Positions 45,580-53,610 of a stretch of 64,000 bases of DNA are shown here, piece after piece. The stretch is from contig JAIBAY010000009.1 of NCBI GenBank assembly GCA_019694975.1, forward strand, positions 82,235 through 146,234, written 5' to 3'. Every line of letters begins with the position of its first letter. Within the stretch, counting starts at the first letter, position 1. The stretch comes from Chitinophagales bacterium (lineage in GTDB: Bacteria; Bacteroidota; Bacteroidia; Chitinophagales; UBA10324). A program made the translations under genes and the position numbers. The notes below the pieces were generated by a model, which was given only the letters and a program-made list of their open reading frames with translations, was not told the DNA's origin and made no database searches.

Positions 45580-46335
45580 TCAAGGTTGGCTACTGGCTTC
45601 TTGCCCTGCGGCATAGCTCTCAAAAAAACTCTTCCATTTCATCTTCCATACACCGGTGGCAGCTTCACTGAAGATTCCTTTGCTCATCTTGGAAATACCT
45701 TCGAGGCGGTCGCTGAATACAATGGGCACTTCTTTTATTTTGAAACCGAGCTTCCAGGCGGCAAACTTCATCTCGATCTGAAAGGCATAGCCGGTGAATT
45801 TAATTTTGTCGAGGTCAATGGCTGCCAGTACTTTTTTCCGGTAGCATACGAAGCCTGCCGTCGTGTCGCGGATGGGCATCCAGGTAATCATGCGCACATA
45901 GATGGAAGCATAATAGCTCATCAGCACACGTCCGGTTGGCCAGTTCATCACCTGTCCGCCTTTCACATAGCGCGATCCGATGGCCACATCATAACCTTCC
46001 GTTGCACAGGCATTGTACAGCTGCTGCAGGGCTATTGGCGGATGGGAGAAGTCGGCATCCATCTCAAAGATATAGTCATAGTCGCGGCCGATCGCCCATT
46101 TGAAGCCTTTGATGTAAGCGGTGCCCAGCCCTTGCTTGCCTGCACGTTCTTCGATGAAAAGCTTTCCCGCAAACTCCGTTTGCAGTGATTTCACCGCGTC
46201 GGCCGTGCCGTCGGGAGAAGCATCATCTATAATAAGCATGTTTGCATCCGGGTAAAGCGAGAAGATCTCACGGATCATCCTGGAAATATTTTCCAGTTCA
46301 TTGTAGGTTGGTATGACGATGAGTGCGTTCTTCAA
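45580..46335 (-). CDS. Family 2 glycosyltransferase, polyprenol-monophosphomannose synthase-like
   Basis: 251 residues of a GT-A fold: VIPTYNELENISRMI, LIIDDASPDGTAD, GLGTAYIKGFKWAI, metal motif DADFSHPP, and DTTAGFVCYRKKVL. This is the dolichyl/polyprenol phosphate mannose synthase group, which transfers a hexose from a nucleotide sugar to a lipid phosphate. No C-terminal membrane helices are present, as in the DPM1-like soluble type. The product likely serves protein or lipid glycosylation in the envelope. Confidence 0.9.
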   Translation of the reverse strand: MKNALIVIPTYNELENISRMIREIFSLYPDANMLIIDDASPDGTADAVKSLQTEFAGKLFIEERAGKQGLGTAYIKGFKWAIGRDYDYIFEMDADFSHPPIALQQLYNACATEGYDVAIGSRYVKGGQVMNWPTGRVLMSYYASIYVRMITWMPIRDTTAGFVCYRKKVLAAIDLDKIKFTGYAFQIEMKFAAWKLGFKIKEVPIVFSDRLEGISKMSKGIFSEAATGVWKMKWKSFFESYAAGQEASSQP

Positions 46336-46481
46336 ATTTTATCGGCCTGTAGTGGTTGGGCGTGAGCGTTCCCGGCGATCCGTTCAGCGTCAGCATCCGT
46401 TAAACATTTATTGTTGCATCTCATCCGGGAGTAATGTGGATCCCCATAACAGCAGGTTCCACCAACGGATGAACTATGTAA

Positions 46482-47246
46482 TTATTTTTTCATCCGTTCC
46501 CTGATGCTTTTTATTTTTTCCTTGAAGTCTAAAGGAAATTCACTTTTCATCAGCCAGTCAAAATAGCTCGGTTCCGTTTTAAATATCTCCGTCACCGCTT
46601 TGCCTTTATGCTTTCCGAAATTGAACATCTCGATCTTGTTCTCGTAGTACATCCGTTTTCCGAGGTCAACGAAGTCGCCGTCTTTGGAAAATTCATGGAG
46701 GAAATCCACATCATTTTTTAATACGCCGGGATAACGGTCCAGCTGCGATTTCAATACTTCATACGTCGCTTTCACATCAGCCATGGCACTATGGGCATCG
46801 GTGAGTTCTTTTTGGCAATAAAACCGGTAAGCGGCGGCCAGGTTGCGCGGTTCCAGGTTGTGGTAGATGCGCTGCACATCCACAAACTTGCGGGCAGAAA
46901 CATCAAAGATCACTCCGGCGCGGTGAAACTCTTCGAGCAGGATGGGGAAATCAAAGCGCGTGGAATTGAAACCGGCGAGATCACATTCATCGAGAAAGAT
47001 GAAATACTGCTTGGCAATCTGTTCAAAGGTTGGCGCGTCTTTTACATCTTCATCGGTGATGCCATGTATGGCCGTCACGGCGGCCGGAATCGGCATGAGC
47101 GGGTTCACTCTTGTCTGCTTCTCATGTACGTTGCCATCCGGCATCAGTTTGAGCACGGCAATTTCAACAATACGGTCTTTTGCAAAGTTGACGCCTGTCG
47201 TTTCAAGGTCAACAAATGCAAGCGGACGGCTGAGTACTAATTCCAT
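46482..47246 (-). CDS. DnaQ-like 3'-5' exonuclease (DEDDh)
   Basis: 254 residues. Exo I motif FVDLETTG (D13, E15), Exo II GFNSTRFDFPIL, and Exo III DAHSAMADVKAT with the catalytic His-Asp pair are intact. A C-terminal ~60-residue addition (FNFGKHKGKAVTEIFKTEPSYFDWLMKSEFP) is the small domain found on many Bacteroidota DNA polymerase III epsilon-like exonucleases. It lies 8 bp downstream of mpl and is probably co-transcribed. Confidence 0.9.
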   Translation of the reverse strand: MELVLSRPLAFVDLETTGVNFAKDRIVEIAVLKLMPDGNVHEKQTRVNPLMPIPAAVTAIHGITDEDVKDAPTFEQIAKQYFIFLDECDLAGFNSTRFDFPILLEEFHRAGVIFDVSARKFVDVQRIYHNLEPRNLAAAYRFYCQKELTDAHSAMADVKATYEVLKSQLDRYPGVLKNDVDFLHEFSKDGDFVDLGKRMYYENKIEMFNFGKHKGKAVTEIFKTEPSYFDWLMKSEFPLDFKEKIKSIRERMKK

Positions 47247-47254
47247 TTTTACGA

Positions 47255-48619
47255 TTATGCATGCGTGCTGACAAATGTACTCAACTCTTTTAAATCCAAA
47301 CCGCCGAAGTTACCCGAACTCATCATCAGCAGGTTGGTGTTCTCCCAGGTTTGTGCGTGCAGAAAATCATGCAGCAATTGCTGATCGGTGAAAACGATGA
47401 TGGAGTCGTCGTTGAATGTTTCCCGTATCAAAGCCGGTGTCAGTGGTTCAAGCCCTTTAATCTTAAAAGTGTGTGCGTCGTAGAAGATAATTTTCACGCT
47501 GGCATCTTTCAGGCTGTCGCAGTATTCGGTGAGAAACTGTTTGTTGAGGCTGCTGTAGGTATGCAACTCCATGCAGGCGATCAGCTTCCGGTGCGGATAC
47601 TGTTCATTCACTGCTGCAAGCGTCGCCTTCAGCTTGGAAGGAGAGTGGGCGAAGTCTTTGAAGGTGGCGGAAGTGGTGGTTTGTCCGAGCAGCTCAAGTC
47701 TCCTCGCTGCTCCCGCGAAATCCCTGATGGCATCCAGGCAGTCTGTTTCACTGAGGCCTAATGCTTTGCATACTTCTATGGCGCCCATCATGTTTTGCAG
47801 GTTATGCCTTCCGAAGATTTTTAATGGAATATTTTCATCACTGCGCTTCAGATAGGTTGTGCCATTTTGAATAAAGAAATCAGGCGTGGCATAAGGAACT
47901 TTCCAGACGGCAGTGTTAATCGCCGCAGCTATCACGGAAACCTCTTCGTCTTCCGCGTTGTAAATCAGCCGGCCTGATTCCGGAATGAGTGCTGCAAAAG
48001 TTTTAAACTGGCTTACGTAATTTTCGAAGGTGGGAAACACGTTGATGTGGTCCCAGGCAATGCCGCTGATGAGTGCGATGTCGGGATGATAGAGGTGAAA
48101 CTTGGGTTTTTTATTGATGGCGGAATCAGGATATTCATCACCTTCCAGGATCATGACGGGAGCAGATTCAGAAAGGCGAACCATAATGTCGAAGCCTTGT
48201 AGCTTCGCACCCACGGCATAGTCGAAGTCAACATTATTTTTCTTCAGTATGTGCATGATCATGGCCGTAATCGTTGTTTTACCATGACTTCCGCCAATGA
48301 CGACGCGTGTTTTATGTTTCGACTGTTCGTATAAAAATTCAGGAAAGGAATAAATTTTTATCCCCAGCGTTTTGGCCTTTACCAGTTCAGGGTTATCCGC
48401 CTTTGCATGCATGCCGAGCACAACAGCGTCGAGCGCCGTTGTAATTTTCTCTTCATGCCATCCTAACGAGGGAGGCAGCAAACTAAATCTGTCGAGGTTG
48501 CTTTTGGCAGGTTCAAAGATCTCATCATCAGAACCGGTAACGGAATAACCCTTCAGGCTTAAGGCAATGGCCAGGTTGTGCATAACACTTCCGCCGATTG
48601 CGATAAAGTGAACATTCAT
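47255..48619 (-). CDS. mpl: UDP-N-acetylmuramate:L-alanyl-gamma-D-glutamyl-meso-diaminopimelate ligase
   Basis: 454 residues of the Mur ligase family, acting in peptidoglycan recycling by joining a recycled tripeptide to UDP-MurNAc. It has an N-terminal nucleotide-binding fold (HFIAIGGSVMHNLA), ATP loop GGSHGKTTI (109-117), EGDEYPDSAINKKPKF (Mpl-type centre), GRHNLQNMMGAIE, and the C-terminal FKDFAHSPSKLKATL. Length is normal for Mpl. It is transcribed with the DnaQ-like gene. Confidence 0.94.
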   Translation of the reverse strand: MNVHFIAIGGSVMHNLAIALSLKGYSVTGSDDEIFEPAKSNLDRFSLLPPSLGWHEEKITTALDAVVLGMHAKADNPELVKAKTLGIKIYSFPEFLYEQSKHKTRVVIGGSHGKTTITAMIMHILKKNNVDFDYAVGAKLQGFDIMVRLSESAPVMILEGDEYPDSAINKKPKFHLYHPDIALISGIAWDHINVFPTFENYVSQFKTFAALIPESGRLIYNAEDEEVSVIAAAINTAVWKVPYATPDFFIQNGTTYLKRSDENIPLKIFGRHNLQNMMGAIEVCKALGLSETDCLDAIRDFAGAARRLELLGQTTTSATFKDFAHSPSKLKATLAAVNEQYPHRKLIACMELHTYSSLNKQFLTEYCDSLKDASVKIIFYDAHTFKIKGLEPLTPALIRETFNDDSIIVFTDQQLLHDFLHAQTWENTNLLMMSSGNFGGLDLKELSTFVSTHA

Positions 48620-48628
48620 TTTTTTAGG

Positions 48629-48660
48629 TTTGCAGGAAATAACAATTCAGCTTACTTTTG
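48629..48660 (+). promoter_or_regulatory. Bacteroidota promoter of the small lipoprotein gene
   Basis: TTTG (48629-48632), a 20-bp spacer and TACTTTTG (48653-48660) match the -33/-7 consensus completely. The ATG follows at 48720. The mpl gene starts on the opposite strand at 48619, so this short region is a divergent promoter. Confidence 0.6.
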
Positions 48661-48719
48661 AGCGGAATAGCGGCCGAAATTAGTCAGAAGAAAAACGCCT
48701 GTCCTAAATTTTTTTAAAC

Positions 48720-48869
48720 ATGCTCCATCAAACTTCAGTTTCCAGGTTACTGGCAGTGATTGCCCTCGCATTCGTGATCACGATAGCGGTAACATCCTGC
48801 GGAAGTCAGAAAATGGGTTGTCCCGGATCCATTACCCAAAGTGAAAAGCCGGCTGCTTCACACAGCTAA
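48720..48869 (+). CDS. 49-residue lipoprotein
   Basis: ATG at 48720 to TAA at 48869. A positively charged start, a hydrophobic stretch (LLAVIALAFVITIAV) and lipobox VTSC (Cys27) give a mature peptide of ~22 residues with GSQKMGCPGS. The promoter upstream is excellent. Tiny Cys-containing lipoproteins of this kind recur in Bacteroidota, often divergent from housekeeping genes; function unknown. It ends 5 bp before the convergent stop of the next gene. Confidence 0.72.
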   Translation: MLHQTSVSRLLAVIALAFVITIAVTSCGSQKMGCPGSITQSEKPAASHS

Positions 48870-48874
48870 GCATT

Positions 48875-50332
48875 TTATTTTGCCATTAAAAAGGGAAGGG
48901 CTGCAACATGGTTGCGGCTATTTTCTTTTATAGTCAGCAGATACATTCCGTTTATCAAAGTTCCTGTATTGATTGGTTGCCCGGCATCAACAGCCGTTTC
49001 CATCCATATTGTTCCGGCAGCATCAGTGATAGTCACAGTATAATGATGTAAAGCATCGAGGCCCGACAGGTATATATTGCCGGCGGTGGGCACAGGAAAA
49101 AGGAAGGGACTAAAAAGCTGATCGTGTAGCATATCAGCAGGCGTCATCACTTCCAGCCAGGTGGCGGTATATCGTTCCACATTATTCCAGATATGAAACT
49201 GATCATTCCATGTTTGTCCGATGGATTGCAGGAGGTTGCCGTAGTCGTCTACAGTATACAGGTAGCGGTACGTAGCTTCCCAGCCTGTTCCCAGCCAGTT
49301 GGATAATATTTTTTGCTCAGGGAAACCGGTAAGCCCGTAGTGCCATGTAATCATGTTGAAGTTCTCCCATGATGCAGAGCTGGCATTCCAGACCTGGAAA
49401 ATGAGATTGGTGATTTTGTCATCTTCATAAATATAGAAGTACTGATTGAGGTTTTGAAAGGTATTGCCATCCCAGGTTAGGTTCGTTATCTGGAGGATGT
49501 TGCCTGATGCGTCATATTCAAAGTTGTTGCCGTAATAAATCAGCCATTTCTCTTCTGCAGCCGACCAGATCATTGATTCGCTGTGCACCAGTTGCTGTTG
49601 TGCATTATAAACCATGGTATCTTTTGTTTCGGGCTGCCACCACATCGAATCACTGTTCCATGTATTACCGGCATAGCGTACCAGGTTGTTATTGCTATCG
49701 TAACCGGAAACATACTGCGCATAAGCATTCCAGCTCATCGTACTGTCCACCCAATCAGCATGTGTGATGGAAAGTTCTTTGCCATCCGGCAGATAAGCAT
49801 AATCGTGTTTGTGATTGGCTGTCCAGGCGGCAGCTATTGTATTCCAGTAGCTGATCTTTTCCTGCAGTATGCTGCCGGAAGAAAGGTGCTGCTGCTCATT
49901 CAACATGCTGTTGATAAATCCTCCGGTGGTGGCATCATAGATTTCTTCCTGGTAAAACTGCTGGAATCCAAATACATCATAACCGTAAGTAGTCCGCCTG
50001 CTGTTGATGTAATCGTTGATGACCTGGTCAAAATTATATTCGTTGAGAATATTTATTTGGCCATCGATGTTATAATCGTAATCAAAGAAGTACAAAGGAA
50101 ACCACAGCGCCTGATTCATGTCGTAGTAATCAAAAGTTTCTGTTGATGGCTTGAACAGCACATCCCGCGCTGATGAAGTTGTGGGTGAAAAAACTGATAA
50201 AAGACAGGGTGGAAGCGTTGCGGTATATGGATTGACAGTACCCTTCAGTTCATCAAAATGTATTACAGGCTGGGAAGATGCGGCACCGAGCTGCATGATA
50301 AACAAAAGCAGGCAATGAACGTGTCTCATCAT
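48875..50332 (-). CDS. T9SS-sorted exoprotein with Trp-rich repeats
   Basis: 485 residues with a signal peptide ending near ASSQP. From ~130 to ~390 there are about seven imperfect repeats of ~30 residues with the pattern W-N-x-x-x-x-W-x-x-x-x-[YF]-x-Y-x-Y-[DE] (WTANHKHDYAYLP, WNAYAQYVSGYDSNN, WNDQFHIWNNVERY), resembling cell-wall-like or YD-type repeats. The C-terminus is a short type A sorting domain (FLFPVPTAGNIYLSG, INGMYLLTI) with the Asn-Pro core replaced by Val-Pro. Role unknown. Confidence 0.75.
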   Translation of the reverse strand: MMRHVHCLLLFIMQLGAASSQPVIHFDELKGTVNPYTATLPPCLLSVFSPTTSSARDVLFKPSTETFDYYDMNQALWFPLYFFDYDYNIDGQINILNEYNFDQVINDYINSRRTTYGYDVFGFQQFYQEEIYDATTGGFINSMLNEQQHLSSGSILQEKISYWNTIAAAWTANHKHDYAYLPDGKELSITHADWVDSTMSWNAYAQYVSGYDSNNNLVRYAGNTWNSDSMWWQPETKDTMVYNAQQQLVHSESMIWSAAEEKWLIYYGNNFEYDASGNILQITNLTWDGNTFQNLNQYFYIYEDDKITNLIFQVWNASSASWENFNMITWHYGLTGFPEQKILSNWLGTGWEATYRYLYTVDDYGNLLQSIGQTWNDQFHIWNNVERYTATWLEVMTPADMLHDQLFSPFLFPVPTAGNIYLSGLDALHHYTVTITDAAGTIWMETAVDAGQPINTGTLINGMYLLTIKENSRNHVAALPFLMAK

Positions 50333-50530
50333 TATATAAAAGTAAAATTATTATTTGCAGGCAGCAACAATCGCTGCACAATAAGTTGACTGCTTTCAAT
50401 GGTATAAGGGCGGCGCCTTTTCAACCAACATGATGATCGTACCAGTCAAGTCAGGTATATGATGCATAAGACTTGCAGGAATCATGGCATACAAAAATTA
50501 AATGATCATCTTTGACTAAAGCGATTCATT

Positions 50531-51097
50531 ATGCACTTCAACGGTAAGGATATCGGCGCCATCAGCATGATACTTTTCGCGGTGATTGATATTACAGGCG
50601 GCCTGCCGGTTTTAGTTGACCTGCAGCAAAAGACAGGCAGGCTTAAATCAGAGCAGATCACCATCGTATCCGGTATCATCATGATCGTCTTCCTCTTCCT
50701 GGGAGAATCAATCCTGCGGCTCATCGGTATCGACATTGCTTCTTTCGCCATTGCGGGAGCATTCATTATTTTTTTTCTCGCATTGGAAATGATTCTTGGC
50801 ATCAGGTTCTTCAAAGGCGAGTCGCCTGAGACGGTATCTATTGTACCTATCGCATTTCCGCTGATAGCAGGAGCAGGCACACTCACCACATTGCTCTCGC
50901 TTAGATCACAGTACCAGCACATTGAAAATATCATCGTTGCCATCCTGATCAACCTGGTGGTGGTGTACCTGGTGCTGAGGAATACGCACCGGATTGAAAA
51001 GCTGCTGGGCAGTGGTGGTATCAACCTGCTGAGAAAGGTTTTTGGTGTCATCCTGCTTGCGCTCGCCGTGAAGCTGTTTAAGTCCAATGCCTTTTGA
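50531..51097 (+). CDS. MarC-family membrane protein
   Basis: 188 residues with six membrane helices. The signature segments are MILFAVIDITGGLPVLVDL (N-terminal helix), FLFLGESILRLIGIDIASFAIAG and PIAFPLIAGAGTLTTLLSL, typical of UPF0056/MarC. Transport substrate is not established for the family. It is monocistronic by position, 149 bp upstream of the PUL. Confidence 0.9.
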   Translation: MHFNGKDIGAISMILFAVIDITGGLPVLVDLQQKTGRLKSEQITIVSGIIMIVFLFLGESILRLIGIDIASFAIAGAFIIFFLALEMILGIRFFKGESPETVSIVPIAFPLIAGAGTLTTLLSLRSQYQHIENIIVAILINLVVVYLVLRNTHRIEKLLGSGGINLLRKVFGVILLALAVKLFKSNAF

Positions 51098-51107
51098 ACA
51101 GCAGTGT

Positions 51108-51138
51108 TTTGCAGTTGTGATGATAACCTTTACTTTTA
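51108..51138 (+). promoter_or_regulatory. Candidate promoter of the first GH144 gene
   Basis: TTTG (51108-51111), a 19-bp spacer and TACTTTTA (51131-51138), one base off TAnnTTTG. It lies ~108 bp before the ATG at 51247. Confidence 0.4.
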
Positions 51139-51246
51139 TCATGCTGCCACCATGTGCTGTCATTACCGTGATTAATTGCTGTCTTCAATTCACTGTTGAG
51201 AAAAATCATCATTCGCGCAGATTAAACAACCAATCCATTTTCAACT

Positions 51247-52623
51247 ATGCAAAAAATCAACAAAGCTTTATTGTTGCTGTTCATGCCGGTCTTCCTGATG
51301 TCAGCCTGCTACCAGAAAAGTGCACCGCTTGTTCCTGCTACATTTATTGATTCCTTGTCGGAAAACACTTTTCACTATTTCTGGGATCTGGCCGGTGAAA
51401 ACAACGGACAGATTCCCGACCGATGGCCGTCGAAAAGTTTTTCCAGCATTGCGGCAACGGGATTTGGTCTCACGGCTTATCTTATTGGTGTAGAAAGGAA
51501 ATACATCACCAGGGAACAGGCTGCTGAGAGGGTGTTGAAGACACTCCGGTTTTTTCAGCAGGCTAAGATGGGTGATGCCAAAACCGGAGTAACCGGCTTT
51601 CGCGGATTCTTCTATCACTTTATCGACATGGTAACCGGATTGCGTTTTGAGAATGTGGAATTGTCAACCGTGGATACCGGATTACTGATGGCAGGCATAC
51701 TTTCCTGCCAGAGTTATTTTGATGCGGACAATGCAACCGAAAAGGAGATACGTGACATTGCGGATGCACTGTATAGAAACGTGGAATGGGATTGGGCCAT
51801 GAATAACGATGCCACCATGAGTATGGGATGGCACCCTGAAAATGGTTTTATTGATGCGCGCTGGAAAGGATATAATGAAGGGATGATCATCTATGTGCTT
51901 GCACTGGGTTCACCCACGCATCCCATCAAGGCGGAAAGCTGGAAGGCCTGGACGGACACTTATCAATGGGCAAGTTACTACGGACAAGAGATGGTGAACT
52001 TCGGTCCTTTGTTCGGACATCAGTACTCGCACATGTATATCGATTTTAAAGGGATCACCGATGATTACATGCGCAGCAAAGGCATCGATTATTTCGAGAA
52101 TTCGCGACGGGCTACCTACGCCAACCAGGCTTATTGTATCAATAATCCTGCAGGCTATGTAGGATATTCATCATCTGTGTGGGGGCTCACCGCCTGCGAT
52201 GGTCCGGGCAATGATAACAAGAGCAACCCTAATATTTCATTCATGGGTTATTCTGCCCGCGGTGCGGCGCAATGGTATGTGCAGGACGACGGCACTATAG
52301 CGCCCACTGCGGCAGGCGGCTCCATACCGTTTGCACCGGAGATATGCCTGCCTGCTCTGAAAGCCATGAAGCAACAATACGGCGGCAAAGTATATGACCG
52401 TTATGGATTCAAAGATGCCTTCAATCTCTCCATCATCAATAAAGACGGATCGCAGGGTTGGGTGGATCAGGATTACCTCGGCATTGATGAAGGGCCGATC
52501 ATTATTCAGCTGGAGAATTACCAGAGTGGTTTAGTATGGAACCTGATGAAGAAGAATCCATATATCGTGGCAGGATTGAAGAAGGCCGGATTCAAAGGCG
52601 GGTGGCTCGATCAGGTTAAATGA
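51247..52623 (+). CDS. GH144-type glycoside hydrolase (endo-beta-1,2-glucanase-like) lipoprotein
   Basis: 458 residues with lipobox LMSAC (Cys21), so outer-membrane or surface anchored. The single (alpha/alpha)6 catalytic domain is the glycoamylase-like group that includes the Chitinophaga beta-1,2-glucanase and Bacteroides sophorohydrolase: FHYFWDLA, SSIAATGFGLTAYLIGVERKYITREQA, GFRGFFYHF, ELSTVDTGLLMAGIL, YNEGMIIYVLALGSPTHPI and the C-terminal DEGPIIIQLENYQSGLVWNL. It shares its architecture with the second GH144 gene at 59517. Cleavage of beta-1,2-glucan to sophoro-oligosaccharides is inferred from family. Confidence 0.87.
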   Translation: MQKINKALLLLFMPVFLMSACYQKSAPLVPATFIDSLSENTFHYFWDLAGENNGQIPDRWPSKSFSSIAATGFGLTAYLIGVERKYITREQAAERVLKTLRFFQQAKMGDAKTGVTGFRGFFYHFIDMVTGLRFENVELSTVDTGLLMAGILSCQSYFDADNATEKEIRDIADALYRNVEWDWAMNNDATMSMGWHPENGFIDARWKGYNEGMIIYVLALGSPTHPIKAESWKAWTDTYQWASYYGQEMVNFGPLFGHQYSHMYIDFKGITDDYMRSKGIDYFENSRRATYANQAYCINNPAGYVGYSSSVWGLTACDGPGNDNKSNPNISFMGYSARGAAQWYVQDDGTIAPTAAGGSIPFAPEICLPALKAMKQQYGGKVYDRYGFKDAFNLSIINKDGSQGWVDQDYLGIDEGPIIIQLENYQSGLVWNLMKKNPYIVAGLKKAGFKGGWLDQVK

Positions 52624-52766
52624 GCAGCTGGCACTGGTAAAAACATATACTTCAGTTGCAAGGAAAGGTTGAATCAAATTGGCATGCAGTCAAAACACGG
52701 ATCTGTTCGCAGTGAATCTGAATCAATAACAGCACTGCTGATGCCGGCCCCTTGTTGATATAAATA

Positions 52767-52787
52767 ATAGTGTAAGAAATACACTAT
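52767..52787. promoter_or_regulatory. Perfect palindrome, likely NrtR-type operator
   Basis: ATAGTGTA-N5-TACACTAT, an 8-bp perfect inverted repeat, ends 15 bp upstream of the sequence TATTTTTG (52802-52809), which matches the -7 element, and 38 bp before the regulator start. Size and spacing fit a dimeric winged-helix regulator; autoregulation is inferred. Confidence 0.6.
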
Positions 52788-52825
52788 GCAGATAAGAATC
52801 CTATTTTTGTCAATAATACCTGCTG

Positions 52826-53536
52826 TTGATCAAAAAGCATTCAAAGCACAGGCTGCCAAAGCTGCATTCTGATTTCTCGGTGGATTGCGTAATCTTCGGC
52901 TTTGATGAGCAGGAATTGAAGGTGCTCCTGGTGGAAAGAAATCAGCCGCCGTATGAAGGCTGGAAAGCTATTCCCGGCAACCTGGTGTACGACACGGAGG
53001 ATATTGATGAAGCGGCAGCGAGAGTGCTTTATGAACTGACAGGATTAAAAAACATCTTTCTTGAACAGTTTTATTCCTTTGGAAAAATTGACCGCCATTC
53101 GCAGGGACGGGTTATTACAGTGGCTTATTATTCCATTATCAAACGCACCGTCAACGGCCTTCACCCTGTTTCCGGTTACACGAAAAATGCTTACTGGTGG
53201 CCTGCTGATAAAATTCCCCGGCTGGCTTTTGACCATAACCTGGTCGTCCGCAAAGCACTCGAAACACTACGGCATAAAATACAATACGAACCGGTTGGCT
53301 TTGAACTGCTGCCTGCGAAATTTACACTTACACAGCTCCAACATATTTATGAAGTTATTCTCCGGCGGAAAATTGATAAACGGAATTTCAGGAAGAAAAT
53401 GCTCAATTGCGGTTTTTTAAACAAGTTGAAGGAGAGACAGGAAGGGGTTTCACACAGGTCGGCGAGTTTTTATAAGTTCAATAAGAGAAGTTATCAGCAG
53501 CTGAAAAGGAAAGGATTTATTTTTGGAATTAAATGA
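52826..53536 (+). CDS. NrtR-type transcriptional regulator (Nudix-like domain plus winged helix)
   Basis: 236 residues, TTG start at 52826 since no ATG or GTG precedes the conserved SVDCVIFGFDEQELKVLLV. The Nudix-like domain (~12-150) has GNLVYDTEDIDEAAARVLYELTG in the Nudix-box position. Two of the catalytic Glu residues are replaced (RE to RV, EE to EL), so it should bind rather than hydrolyse its ligand. The C-terminal ~75 residues (FTLTQLQHIYEVILRRKIDKRNFRKKML, YKFNKRSYQQLKRKGF) are the winged helix. This group regulates sugar use in Bacteroidota. It sits within the PUL, just before susC. Confidence 0.87.
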   Translation: MIKKHSKHRLPKLHSDFSVDCVIFGFDEQELKVLLVERNQPPYEGWKAIPGNLVYDTEDIDEAAARVLYELTGLKNIFLEQFYSFGKIDRHSQGRVITVAYYSIIKRTVNGLHPVSGYTKNAYWWPADKIPRLAFDHNLVVRKALETLRHKIQYEPVGFELLPAKFTLTQLQHIYEVILRRKIDKRNFRKKMLNCGFLNKLKERQEGVSHRSASFYKFNKRSYQQLKRKGFIFGIK

Positions 53537-53610
53537 CAGTACAATTCATCAAAGCACTTTACGGAATACCATCAGTGAATAGAAGCATTTCAAATTTCAA
53601 AATTCTTGAT

